Assembly (NCBI GenBank): GCA_944392465.1
Contig: CALXWR010000007.1
Span: 1-43,089, forward strand
Length of the DNA stretch: 43,089 nucleotides
Direction of reading: 5' to 3'
DNA from: an uncultured Clostridia bacterium
Lineage (GTDB): Bacteria; Bacillota; Clostridia; TANB77; CAG-508
Below the pieces are notes generated by a model. The model did not search any database and had not been told where the DNA came from. It was given only the letters and a program-made list of their open reading frames with translations. Below are positions 17,490-26,257 of this stretch, one piece after another. Position 1 is the stretch's first letter; every line of letters begins with the position of its first letter. A program made the position numbers and the translations under genes.

Positions 17490-17518
17490 TTTACATTCCT
17501 TTTGTTTTGTGCTATAAT
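17490..17518 (+). promoter_or_regulatory. Sigma-A-type promoter of the GC-rich cassette
   Basis: TTTACA (17490-17495) and TATAAT (17513-17518) are separated by 17 bases. It drives the gene at 17597, with the start point expected near 17525. Confidence 0.8.
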
Positions 17519-17528
17519 ATAAGCTACA

Positions 17529-17565
17529 GATGTTCAGATAGACTGTGGATTCACGGTCGAACATC
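17529..17565 (+). promoter_or_regulatory. 5' leader stem-loop of the GC-rich gene
   Basis: GATGTTC pairs with GAACATC, and inside GACTGTG pairs with CACGGTC (one G-U), with a five-base bulge on one side: 14 pairs starting within a few bases of the predicted transcript start. It does not cover the ribosome site, so mRNA protection or an unknown sensor are both possible. Confidence 0.6.
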
Positions 17566-17596
17566 CAAGTATCCATTCCTATTTAAGGAGGAAAAA

Positions 17597-17932
17597 ATGC
17601 TGGAAAAGATGTCCATCATCGATCGACTCGAGATTTACGCCGCTGAAGGCGAGACCTCGGCTCCTCTCAAGCTGTGGGGAGCTCAGATCGACGACTTGCG
17701 AAAGGCTGGCTTCGAGGTGGAAGTTTTGAAGCCCACCGACCGTTATGGTGAGCACAACTGCACCATCTCGTGGGTTCACCCCACAGGCCGTGAAGCAAGC
17801 TACATGCTTGCTTTGAGCATCGACAGCCTCGGCACTCAGGCAAAAGAGTTTGCCAACAAGGCCAACGAGCGTACGGCTCGACTCAAAGAGCTTAGCGCCT
17901 ATTTGTCTGAGAGCTTAAAGGTGCAGGAGTAG
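17597..17932 (+). CDS. Orphan 111-residue protein in a GC-rich foreign cassette
   Basis: The function is unknown. The product (MLEKMSIIDRLEIYAAEGE...) is soluble and has an alpha/beta look: a helix, then LKLWGAQIDDLRKAGFEVEVLKP (helix and strand), CTISWVHPTG and a C-terminal helix rich in Lys, Glu and Ala. The gene is clearly GC-richer than everything around it (codons such as CTC, GCC, AAG, ATC, GAG dominate), which is strong evidence of recent transfer. It is a self-contained unit: consensus promoter, leader stem-loop, AAGGAGGAAAAA ribosome site seven bases before ATG, and a GC-rich terminator. It lies on the plus strand between minus-strand genes. The stop codon sits inside a TGCAGGAGT...ACTCCTGCA palindrome. 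Confidence 0.85.
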   Translation: MLEKMSIIDRLEIYAAEGETSAPLKLWGAQIDDLRKAGFEVEVLKPTDRYGEHNCTISWVHPTGREASYMLALSIDSLGTQAKEFANKANERTARLKELSAYLSESLKVQE

Positions 17933-17980
17933 CACTCCTGCAAACAGTATCAACCAATCTTAGAAAGGATGTGATACAAA

Positions 17981-18010
17981 CCCCTGTCCGTATTTCGGAC
18001 AGGGGCTTTT
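17981..18010 (+). terminator. GC-rich rho-independent terminator
   Basis: CCCCTGTCCG pairs perfectly with CGGACAGGGG across a 5-base loop and is followed by CTTTTT. It ends the orphan cassette. It is convergent with fbp, which stops at 18018. Confidence 0.95.
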
Positions 18011-18017
18011 TACATTA

Positions 18018-19991
18018 TTATTTTTTAATTTGTATCTCACTTATAGCTCCACTTTTGTAAGCTTCTAAAAGTCTTTCCAAATCTGTAATTTGAGCCATAA
18101 GTTCTTTCCCTTTATCTGTATCTTTTATTCTTTTTCTTTCTACTTTTTCAACTATTTGTTTTTCTGAATGTAAGTCAGTTTCATTTATTATTGCATTTTC
18201 ACGTGATGTAAATGGTTCATGAGCAACTAAAGTTAATCCATATGAACTATATCTTAAAGTATATCCAGCAATCCCTGTTGTTTTCTGATATGCTTTAGAT
18301 AGACCACCATCTATTATAAATAATTTACCATTCGCTTTTATAGGGCTTTCACCTGTTTTAAATTTAACTGGTATATGTCCGCATATTATATGACCTTTTT
18401 CAGGATTTATTTCAAATTCTTTTAATACTTTCTCTGTTATATGTTCATCATTTTCAAAATTATAGAACGGATTTTTATTTTCTATCCATGTTTCTTTTTC
18501 TGCTAAGTAATATCTTTCGAATGTTTTCATTTTATCCTTACAGAATATTGGAGAATTTTTTCCACACCATAAATACCAAAGAAAATCTTTTCCATTTTCC
18601 TTTTTTTCTGAACCTTCAGGTTCAAAATATCCTTCTCTTGCAATCTTCTCCACATAATCTAAATAATCTCTTCCTTTTAATTCTCTGCCATTAACATTAA
18701 CAGAAACAAATTCTCCAAACATACTCATTGGAACACACCCATGAATAAGAAGATTATCATTATATATTTTATATACATTACCTTTAGAATACAAAAATTG
18801 TATATGTCTTTGTAGTTTTTCACTATTCTTAAAGGATTTTACTAGTTTTCTAACTACTTCCGCTTCTTTTTCACTTAACTTATATGGGTCGTTTGGGTCA
18901 ACAGTAGGAAAATAATTTTCCAATAAATTATATTCTTTACCTTCTATAGTAACTTTACCCTTTTTATAATTTATCTTATCTAATAATAATCTATCTTCCA
19001 TATAATACTCTGGATGTCTTTTTATAATTTGTCCTTCTAGTTTAAATTGTATAATAGCTGCGGCTTGCTGAGTTTTTGCCATTATAATTTGGTCAAAATT
19101 GCTATCTTTTTCTCCTATATTTTTAGGTTTAAATATTTGTGAATCATAGTTTCCATACTCTTCCATTGAAAATTCTGTTATAGTTCTAATATTAATTCCA
19201 TAACCCTCTTCTAATATGTCTAAATTATTATATCTAGCACAAATTCTTATAACATTAAAAATACAAGCCTTACTTCCCGCAGCTGCACCCATCCAAATAA
19301 TATCATGGTTTCCCCACTCTATATCTATAGAATGATATTTCATAAGTTCATCTATAATTATATGTGGTCCTGGTCCTCTATCATAAATATCTCCAATTAT
19401 ATGTAAGTGATCAACTGCTAGTTGCTGAATCAAATTTGAAATTGCTATTATAAACGCATCAGCCCTGCCAAGTGTTATAATGCTGTCAATTATTTTATCA
19501 TAATATACATCTTTATCATAACTGTTTTGGTTTGCATGTAATAGCTCATCTATTATATATTGATACTCTTTAGGAATAGCTTTTCTAACTTTAGACCTAC
19601 TATATTTTGACCCAACCTCTTTACATATTTTAATTAATCTATATAAAGTTATTCTATAATATTCACTAATATTAGTAGTTTCTTTTTTTATAATTTCCAA
19701 TTTTTCTTTTGGATAATATATTAATGTTGCAAGTTTTCTTCTTTCATCTTGTGTCATTGTATTTTTAAAAATATCATCTATTTTAGTTTTTATTACTCCA
19801 GATGCATTTTTTAGAATATGTAAAAATGATTCATACTCACCATGTAAATCACTTAAAAAATGCTCTGTTCCCTTTGGCAAATTGAGTATTGCTTCTAGAT
19901 TAATTATCTCTGTACACACACTTTGTATAGTAGGAAATTTTTCAGATAAAATATTTAAATATTTTAGTTCTTCTTTACTGTATTCATTCAT
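18018..19991 (-). CDS. fbp: Fructose-1,6-bisphosphatase, class III
   Basis: Class III FBPase hydrolyses fructose 1,6-bisphosphate to fructose 6-phosphate in gluconeogenesis and is restricted mainly to Firmicutes. The 657-residue length is typical. The N-terminal part has EHFLSDLHGEYESFLHILKNASG, the metallophosphatase first motif. Then come HIIGDIYDRGPGPHIIIDELM and DIEWGNHDIIWMGAAAGSKACI (GD-x-DRG and GNH motifs), LLIHGCVPMS, and late GHIICGHIPVK plus LFIIDGGLSKAYQKTTGIAGYTL. The protein belongs to the calcineurin-like metallophosphatase fold and typically needs Mn. The ATG follows AAGGAGTAAATCTTAAAA. It converges on the orphan cassette and shares its terminator. Confidence 0.97.
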   Translation of the reverse strand: MNEYSKEELKYLNILSEKFPTIQSVCTEIINLEAILNLPKGTEHFLSDLHGEYESFLHILKNASGVIKTKIDDIFKNTMTQDERRKLATLIYYPKEKLEIIKKETTNISEYYRITLYRLIKICKEVGSKYSRSKVRKAIPKEYQYIIDELLHANQNSYDKDVYYDKIIDSIITLGRADAFIIAISNLIQQLAVDHLHIIGDIYDRGPGPHIIIDELMKYHSIDIEWGNHDIIWMGAAAGSKACIFNVIRICARYNNLDILEEGYGINIRTITEFSMEEYGNYDSQIFKPKNIGEKDSNFDQIIMAKTQQAAAIIQFKLEGQIIKRHPEYYMEDRLLLDKINYKKGKVTIEGKEYNLLENYFPTVDPNDPYKLSEKEAEVVRKLVKSFKNSEKLQRHIQFLYSKGNVYKIYNDNLLIHGCVPMSMFGEFVSVNVNGRELKGRDYLDYVEKIAREGYFEPEGSEKKENGKDFLWYLWCGKNSPIFCKDKMKTFERYYLAEKETWIENKNPFYNFENDEHITEKVLKEFEINPEKGHIICGHIPVKFKTGESPIKANGKLFIIDGGLSKAYQKTTGIAGYTLRYSSYGLTLVAHEPFTSRENAIINETDLHSEKQIVEKVERKRIKDTDKGKELMAQITDLERLLEAYKSGAISEIQIKK

Positions 19992-20129
19992 TTTTAAGAT
20001 TTACTCCTTGCGTTATATATTTATTCTTATATCATATATTTACTCTCATCTACATATTTTATCATCAGTTTTTAAAAAAATTATGCTAATTTTCTTGCTT
20101 GTAAACTTTACATTATATAATCCAGTTAA

Positions 20130-22086
20130 TTAAATACCTCTTTCAAGTTCTTTTATTTTATCCCTTAACTCTGCTGCTTTTTCAAACTCCATTTCAGCAG
20201 CATATTTAAGCATCTCATCAGTCAATTTGCTTATTACATCTTCTATTGTTTCATCTTTACTAATATTATATTTAGTTTCCGCTTCTTCAATAATACTTGC
20301 TTTAATAGAATCTCTTACAGACTTTTGTATTGTCTTTGGTGTTATACCATGTTTTTCATTATATTCCATTTGGATTTTTCTTCTTCTGTTTGTCTCAGAT
20401 ATTGCTTTTTCCATACTCTCAGTTAATTCATCTGCATACATTATAACTTTTCCATCAGTATTTCTTGCAGCACGTCCAATTGTTTGTATTAGTGAACGTT
20501 CTGAACGAAGAAATCCTTCTTTATCTGCATCAAGTATTGCAACTAATGATACTTCTGGTATATCTAGTCCTTCTCTTAAAAGGTTAATACCAACTAGTAC
20601 ATCAAATTCACCAAGTCTTAAAGAACGAATAATTTCCATTCTTTCTAAAGCTTTAATATCTGAGTGCATATATCTTACTTTAATATCTATTCCTGCTAAA
20701 TATGCTGTTAAATCTTCTGCCATTTTCTTAGTCAATGTAGTAACTAACACTCTTTCATTTTTTTCTGTTCTCTCTCTTATTTGTTCAATTAAATCATCTA
20801 TTTGATTTTCAACTGGTTTTACCTCTATCTTAGGATCTAAAAGACCTGTTGGACGTATTATTTGTTCTACTACATTATCTTTAGAATGTTCTTTTTCATA
20901 ATCAGCAGGTGTAGCACTTACAAATATAACTTGATTTATCCTCTCTTCAAACTCATTGAATTTAAGTGGTCTATTATCAAATGCTGATGGTAGTCTAAAT
21001 CCATATTTAACTAATGACTCCTTTCTCGCTCTATCCCCATTATACATTGCTCTTACTTGTGGAATCGTCGCATGCGATTCATCTATTAATAGTAAAAAGT
21101 CTTTTGGGAAATAGTCAAATAAAGTAAATGGTGCGCTACCAGGTTCTCTTCCACTAATATGTCTTGAATAGTTTTCTATTCCTTGACAAAATCCTGTTTC
21201 TTTCATCATCTCTATATCAAAATTTGTTCTTTCTTCTATTCTTTGAGCTTCAATTAATTTTCCATTATCCTTAAAATACTTAACTCTTTCTTTAAGTTCT
21301 TCTTCAATAGTTCCGGATTGCTCTTTCCATTTTATCAGAAGTAGTAACGTAGTGTGAATTTGGAAATATCATAACATGATTTCTAGTAGCAATTACTTTA
21401 CCAGTTAATGGGTTTATTTCAGATATTTTCTCTATTTCATCTCCCCAGAATTCAACCCTTATAGCACTTTCGCTTTCATCTGATGGGTATATTTCTAATA
21501 TGTCTCCTTTAGCTCTAAAAGTACCTCTTTTAAAATCTAATTCATTTCTGCTATATTGCATAGTAACTAACTTTTTCATTATTTCGTTTCTTTCTTTTTT
21601 CATTCCTGGTCTTAGTGAAACAATCATATGTTCGTAATCAATAGGATCACCTAATCCATATATACATGATACTGATGCAACGATTATAACATCTCTAGTT
21701 TCAAATAAAGCTGCTGTTGCAGAATGACGTAACTTATCTATTTCGTCATTTATTGAAGCATCTTTTTCTATATAGGTATCAGATGAGGCAATATATGCTT
21801 CTGGTTGATAATAATCATAATATGACACAAAATACTCCACGTTGTTCTCTGGGAAGAATTCTTTGAACTCTGAATAGAGTTGTCCAGCTAGTGTTTTGTT
21901 ATGTGCTAGCACCAATGTTGGCTTCTGAACTTGCTGTATTATGTTAGCCATCGTAAAGGTCTTTCCAGAGCCTGTAACACCTAGAAGTGTCTGATATTTC
22001 TTTCCTTGTTTAATTCCATCACTTAATTGTTTTATGGCAGCTGGTTGATCTCCAGTTGGCTTATATTCTGAATGTAATTTAAACAT
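20130..22086 (-). pseudogene. uvrB: Excinuclease ABC subunit B, interrupted by a one-base frameshift
   Basis: UvrB is the central helicase-like ATPase of nucleotide excision repair. The 5' part (22086-21304) has [17 protein letters not shown], the beta-hairpin [11 protein letters not shown] and the conserved [10 protein letters not shown]. It then reads ...[12 protein letters not shown]. One extra base near 21311-21316 breaks the frame. Skipping it restores [13 protein letters not shown]...[27 protein letters not shown], the normal next segment. The 3' part continues with [44 protein letters not shown] and the C-terminal UVR domain. The span is 3n+1 bases, giving 651 residues when corrected, the family length. 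The start follows TTAGGAGAAAACAA. Whether the lesion is real or a sequence error cannot be settled here. Confidence 0.95.
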
Positions 22087-22285
22087 TTGTTTTCTCCTAA
22101 TTTTATAAATTTTTATAATGATTTTTAGTCTACATAAATGTCATTTTGTGCAATTACACGAATTTGACTCACCTATTTTTTTCTGGCAAATTTTGTAGTT
22201 GCTGTCAAACAACTCTGCAATTACATTATATATTTTACTTAAATCAAACTAGCATCGTTCTAGGAAATTATAGCATAATTTAATA

Positions 22286-22318
22286 CAAAAAACAAGATAG
22301 CCTAAATTGCTATCTTGT
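22286..22318 (-). terminator. Terminator after the pentapeptide-repeat gene
   Basis: ACAAGATAGC pairs with GCTATCTTGT (10 bp, 7-base loop), followed on the minus strand by TTTTTTGT. It starts 4 bases past the stop. Confidence 0.92.
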
Positions 22319-22322
22319 AAAA

Positions 22323-22955
22323 CTATTTTATTTTTACTCCTAATAAATATAATAAATCCAATGCCTGCATTTGGTCTATTGTTGCACCTTTTATATCTTC
22401 TATTGAAATTACAATTTCTTCTATATTAGAATTAGATAAGTCTACATCTTTTAAACTTGTTTTAAAAAATTGGGCTTGCGATAAATCTACTTTCTTAAAA
22501 TATACATTTTTTAATTTATTTTCTTGAAAATAGCAATGTCTTAGAGTTGTTTCTTCAAATAAAACTTTTTCTATACTTGCTAAAGATAAATTTATATATT
22601 TAGCATTTGTTCCTATAAAAGCAACATTATGCAATATACTATCTGCTAAATTTGCACCTTCTAACTTACAATTATTAAATTCACATCTAATAAAAGCAGA
22701 ATTCATAAAAGAAGTATTTGAAAAATTGCAATTATTGAAAATAACGTCTTTGAATGTTGCTTTTTCCATTTTGCTATTTAATATAGAAATTTTATAAAAT
22801 TTACAATATTCAAATTCTATATCATATAACTCAATTTCGGACTTTTCTTCACATTCAAAATACATTTTTTCTATTTTATCATTTTTGATGGCTGTATCTA
22901 ACTTTTCATTTTGAAGATTATTAAAAAAGGCTTTTTGTGGTTTTAGTATATTCAT
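22323..22955 (-). CDS. Pentapeptide-repeat protein
   Basis: A 210-residue protein built from a right-handed quadrilateral beta-helix. From about residue 45 to 185, units of the A(D/N)LXX type recur: CKFYKISILN, ATFKDVIFNNCNFSNTSFMNSAFIRCEFNNCKLEGANLADSIL in phase, then VDLSQAQFFKTSLKDVDLSNSNIEEI. The C terminus DIKGATIDQMQALDLLYLLGVKI is the usual cap of this group, as in many Firmicute homologues and Qnr-type proteins. Some family members protect DNA gyrase from inhibitors, but sequence alone does not place this one in Qnr. The start is preceded by AGGAGGAGACAAATAGGA. It is a single-gene unit with a strong terminator. Confidence 0.92.
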   Translation of the reverse strand: MNILKPQKAFFNNLQNEKLDTAIKNDKIEKMYFECEEKSEIELYDIEFEYCKFYKISILNSKMEKATFKDVIFNNCNFSNTSFMNSAFIRCEFNNCKLEGANLADSILHNVAFIGTNAKYINLSLASIEKVLFEETTLRHCYFQENKLKNVYFKKVDLSQAQFFKTSLKDVDLSNSNIEEIVISIEDIKGATIDQMQALDLLYLLGVKIK

Positions 22956-23022
22956 TCCTATTTGTCTCCTCCTGAATGTATTCTATATTATTTATGTGAT
23001 ATCTATATGATATATTGAACTT

Positions 23023-24303
23023 TTAATTTCCACTATATGTATACCCGTGCCATTGGTCACTAAATGCATTATCTTGATTTACTTCATGATGAAATTTTTC
23101 TCCAGTATTTGTTGTAAACTCAATTGCATCATAATATTCGTAAGAATCTATTGCTTTTGTTGCTTTATATGTTCCTTCGCAGTCCATTTCTTTGTAAGGA
23201 TATCCTCCTTCACAATTTGCTTTTATATGGCATGTTCCATCTGGTCTTATAGTTATTGTTCCATACATACTGCTATCCATACGCCATACATCTGATTTAT
23301 ATGTTCCATATTTTAATCTATGGCTTCCAACTTTAAATCCTTTTTTAGCTTCTTCCTCGGCTTTTCTTTTAGCCTCTTCTTCTGCTTTTTTCTTTTCTAC
23401 CTCTTTTTGGGCTTCTTCCATTTCTTCTTGTTTATTAGTAATTTCTGTTTCCTTTTCTGTAACCGCTTCTTTAACTTCATCAGTTATAATCTGATCATTA
23501 TTTTTATAATCATTTACAAGATTTTCAATTGCTTCTTTAAGTTCTTCTTCTATTAAATTAAAATCAAAATCAATAGAAGTATCTTCAATTTCAGGTTTTA
23601 CAAATGTTTCATCAAATTTATCTATACTGATTTCTTCACCATCTACTGTTTCTACAGTTGTTTTATCATCATCTTTAATTGTATATTCCTTAGATAATGT
23701 ATCTTCATCAAGTTCTTCACCAGTTGATTCTATTATCTTATTTTGGATAGGAGTATATTCTGTATTATTTTCTTCTTTAGAAACTACATACCAGTTATAT
23801 TCCTTTTCTTCTATACTATAAAGCATTTCAACATCTGTTGGAAAATTATATGTCATTTCATGTATTGTACCATCATCTTTTATATAACATATATTTGAGT
23901 AATCTTCATCATCTTTTTCATAAGTTACTACCATTACTGGCTCTTCCTCTGTTTCAACGTCACAAAATTCTATTTTAGTTTTTGTACTATTATTAAATCC
24001 ATATGCTTCTTTTTTACCTTCATCTTCTGCAATTGATTTTAAATATGTATAATATGTTTGTCCCCATGCAACATCTAATGGTTTTTCTAATTGTATTTTC
24101 TTATACAGAAAATATCCTCCAATAGATGCTCCTATTAATACAAGTACTACGATTATAATTATAGCTATTATTAATCCTTTTTTGCTTTTGGACTTTGTTT
24201 TTGCTTCTTCTTTTTTTGTATCTTCTATTTTTTGTGTATCGTTTCCTGTTTTTTCTTCTTTTACTTCTTCTGTTTCTGCCATTTCTTTTTTCTCTTCTTC
24301 CAT
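23023..24303 (-). CDS. Membrane-anchored surface protein, family member 1 of 3
   Basis: The 426-residue protein belongs to an uncharacterised family with three copies in this window. It has an acidic/Lys-rich cytosolic N terminus, a membrane helix at about 44-67, then an extracytoplasmic module starting WGQTYYTYLKS and containing EPVMVVTYEKDD, LYSIEEKEYNWYV and FDETFVKPEIE. A charged coiled coil (about 270-325, EEEAKRKAEEEAKK) leads to a C-terminal beta module FKVGSHRLKYGTYKS...GTITIRPDGTCHIKANCEGG. The start at 24303 has GGAGGTTAAA directly before ATG; an upstream in-frame ATG at 24315 overlaps the ribosome site. Likely topology is inside-out with the C terminus outside. No enzymatic motif is visible. 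Confidence 0.85.
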   Translation of the reverse strand: MEEEKKEMAETEEVKEEKTGNDTQKIEDTKKEEAKTKSKSKKGLIIAIIIIVVLVLIGASIGGYFLYKKIQLEKPLDVAWGQTYYTYLKSIAEDEGKKEAYGFNNSTKTKIEFCDVETEEEPVMVVTYEKDDEDYSNICYIKDDGTIHEMTYNFPTDVEMLYSIEEKEYNWYVVSKEENNTEYTPIQNKIIESTGEELDEDTLSKEYTIKDDDKTTVETVDGEEISIDKFDETFVKPEIEDTSIDFDFNLIEEELKEAIENLVNDYKNNDQIITDEVKEAVTEKETEITNKQEEMEEAQKEVEKKKAEEEAKRKAEEEAKKGFKVGSHRLKYGTYKSDVWRMDSSMYGTITIRPDGTCHIKANCEGGYPYKEMDCEGTYKATKAIDSYEYYDAIEFTTNTGEKFHHEVNQDNAFSDQWHGYTYSGN

Positions 24304-24424
24304 TTTAACCTCCATTCTAATTATTAATTTATGAAGAATATTAATTCTTTTTATAATTTAATCATTACTTATATATCGTACTTTCACTATCTAAAATTTT
24401 TATTTAAAATAATATAAAATAAAA

Positions 24425-25972
24425 TTATCCTTGATATTCGAAAGTTGAACTAGCGCCTGCTAATGTTCCAATTGAGTCATTACCATAAGATGTATAGTAA
24501 GCTGTTCCATTGTCTAACTCTAGCTCTATTACATTCATCCCTTGAAATTTTGTAACTTTAAATTTTCCATTTTCGTCTTTATGCATAGATTGATTGCTAG
24601 ACTTTATAGAATATGTTCCATCTTGATTAAATTTAAATGTTAAAGTATAGCTTACAGGACGGTCTAATTTATCTGAATATTGTGATGTTGTTCCTTTATA
24701 TGTACCATAATGTAATGTATAACTTCCTACTTTAAATGTAGTCTTATTTTCGGCTGTACTATCTTTTTTAGTTTCTTCTTGATATGTCCATACTTCATCT
24801 GTTTGTCCATTATAGAATGTATTGTTTCCAGATATACTATAACTATATGTTAAGTATGGTTTAGTTTTATCTACATTTTCTCCAATTGCAATCATCCATT
24901 CCCCACTAAAACCAATAGGTCCATTTTGTTTTTCCCATTCATCAATTTCGTTTTTATAATCATTGTAATTATATACAACATATTTACCATTTTCTAAATT
25001 TCTACTTTTTAATTCTGTTGATGTACATGAAGCGGTTCCATCAGCATTTAATATGTATTCTGTTCCATATTTGTCTTTATAACTACCAAATTGTAATGTG
25101 TAGTCTCCTGCTTTAATAAATCCTGTTTTACTTATTGCCTCTTCTGCAATTTGTACTAGTCCATTAACTTTATTTTGTACTTCTTCATTAATTTTATCTG
25201 ATTCTTTATCATAATCACTTACTAATGAATTAATTTTATCAATTATGTCTTGTGCAACATAATCTACTATATCTATTTCTTGTTTATTATTCTCTTCTAT
25301 ATCTGGTTTTATAAATGTTTTATCAAATTCGGTTAATTCTACTTTGTTTCCATCTTCAAGTTCTACTTCTGTTTTATCATTTTTATCTAAAACATATTCT
25401 GGTTTTTCCTGATTTGTATTATTAATAATATTTGAAATATTAGTATATGATTCGGCATCAGCTGATTCATTGCGTAAATACCAATTGTATTCTTGTTTTT
25501 CTATATTATATAAATATTCAGCATCTTCATATTCTTGGTTTAAAATGCTTGCTACACTATTTTGGTCATTTATATAATATATATTTGTATAAGATTTATC
25601 ATCTTTATCATATGACATAAGCATAACTGGCTCTACTTCTCCAGTTGTTTCAACAAATTGTAATTCTGCTTTTTCTACTCCACTTTGTAATCCGTATTTT
25701 TGCCTTTCTTCTTCATTAGTCTCCTCTAAACCTTTTTGTAAATATGCATAATATGTATCTCCCCATGTGCTTCCTGTTTTATTGTTATTTAAATATTTTA
25801 TGCCAAAGAATATTATCGCACCAATTACTGCAATTATTACTATTATAACTAAAGTAATAATTAATCCTTTCTTACTTCCTTTTTCTGTTTTTACTTTGTC
25901 TTGTTTAACATCTTCCTGCTTTTGTGTCTCATTTTCTATTTTTTCCTCTGCTTTTGTATTTTTTTCTTCCAT
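24425..25972 (-). CDS. Membrane-anchored surface protein, family member 2 of 3
   Basis: The 515-residue paralogue of the preceding gene shares its plan: charged N terminus, helix at 36-59, then WGDTYYAYLQ, EPVMLMSYDKDD, LYNIEKQEYNWYL and FDKTFIKPDIE. It differs by carrying two copies of the C-terminal beta module, one starting FIKAGDYTLQFGSYK (about residue 289) and one FKVGSYTLHYGTYK (about 414). Each is followed by a G-T-x-x-F/x-x-(N/P)-x-DGT strand pair. It lacks the long coiled coil of the other two. Gene duplication inside and between the genes is evident. The start follows AAAGGGGGATTAATGA. It is divergent from malQ. Function is unknown; a cell-surface ligand-binding or adhesive role would be guesswork. 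Confidence 0.85.
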   Translation of the reverse strand: MEEKNTKAEEKIENETQKQEDVKQDKVKTEKGSKKGLIITLVIIVIIAVIGAIIFFGIKYLNNNKTGSTWGDTYYAYLQKGLEETNEEERQKYGLQSGVEKAELQFVETTGEVEPVMLMSYDKDDKSYTNIYYINDQNSVASILNQEYEDAEYLYNIEKQEYNWYLRNESADAESYTNISNIINNTNQEKPEYVLDKNDKTEVELEDGNKVELTEFDKTFIKPDIEENNKQEIDIVDYVAQDIIDKINSLVSDYDKESDKINEEVQNKVNGLVQIAEEAISKTGFIKAGDYTLQFGSYKDKYGTEYILNADGTASCTSTELKSRNLENGKYVVYNYNDYKNEIDEWEKQNGPIGFSGEWMIAIGENVDKTKPYLTYSYSISGNNTFYNGQTDEVWTYQEETKKDSTAENKTTFKVGSYTLHYGTYKGTTSQYSDKLDRPVSYTLTFKFNQDGTYSIKSSNQSMHKDENGKFKVTKFQGMNVIELELDNGTAYYTSYGNDSIGTLAGASSTFEYQG

Positions 25973-26170
25973 TCATTAATCCCCCTTTTGTTAATTTTTT
26001 CGAAATTATTATATCATATTAATTAATCAGTTAGTATATAATTATAAAATTTTTTTATTTTCATTAATTATATTAAATATAAATATTTTAATGAATTTTC
26101 TTGCAAATATTTTGTAAAATGATTTATTAAGATATTATCATACATTCATAATCATTAACACACTCTTCTC

Positions 26171-26199
26171 TTTCATATTTATATAATTTGTGATATAAT
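26171..26199 (+). promoter_or_regulatory. Promoter of malQ
   Basis: TTTCAT (26171-26176) and TATAAT (26194-26199) are 17 bases apart. It lies in the divergent gap between surface protein 2 and malQ. Confidence 0.6.
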
Positions 26200-26213
26200 A
26201 ATACACATTACTA

Positions 26214-26257
26214 GTTGGTATATAGAAAAGGAGGCTCGATTGTGAGTACATACCAAC
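26214..26257 (+). promoter_or_regulatory. malQ: Inverted repeat enclosing the malQ ribosome site and start
   Basis: GTTGGTAT (26214-26221) pairs perfectly with ATACCAAC (26250-26257). The loop of 28 bases holds GGAGG and the GTG start. An mRNA stem here would tie up initiation and could act as a translational switch. It could also be coincidental. Confidence 0.45.

Noticed and set aside
17597..17932. GC-rich cassette as cloning vector or contaminant sequence
   Set aside because: It is flanked on both sides by continuous host-like sequence and shows bacterial promoter and terminator signals rather than vector features. Chimeric assembly cannot be fully excluded without reads.
20227..20805. 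Long plus-strand open frame (192 codons) opposite uvrB
   Set aside because: It is antisense to a clearly conserved gene, has no ribosome site and reads as low-complexity Ser/Ile/Leu, the usual shadow of an AT-rich gene.
22323..22955. Pentapeptide protein as a quinolone-resistance Qnr determinant
   Set aside because: The repeat type is shared by many unrelated proteins and no Qnr-specific loop or residue set can be recognised.
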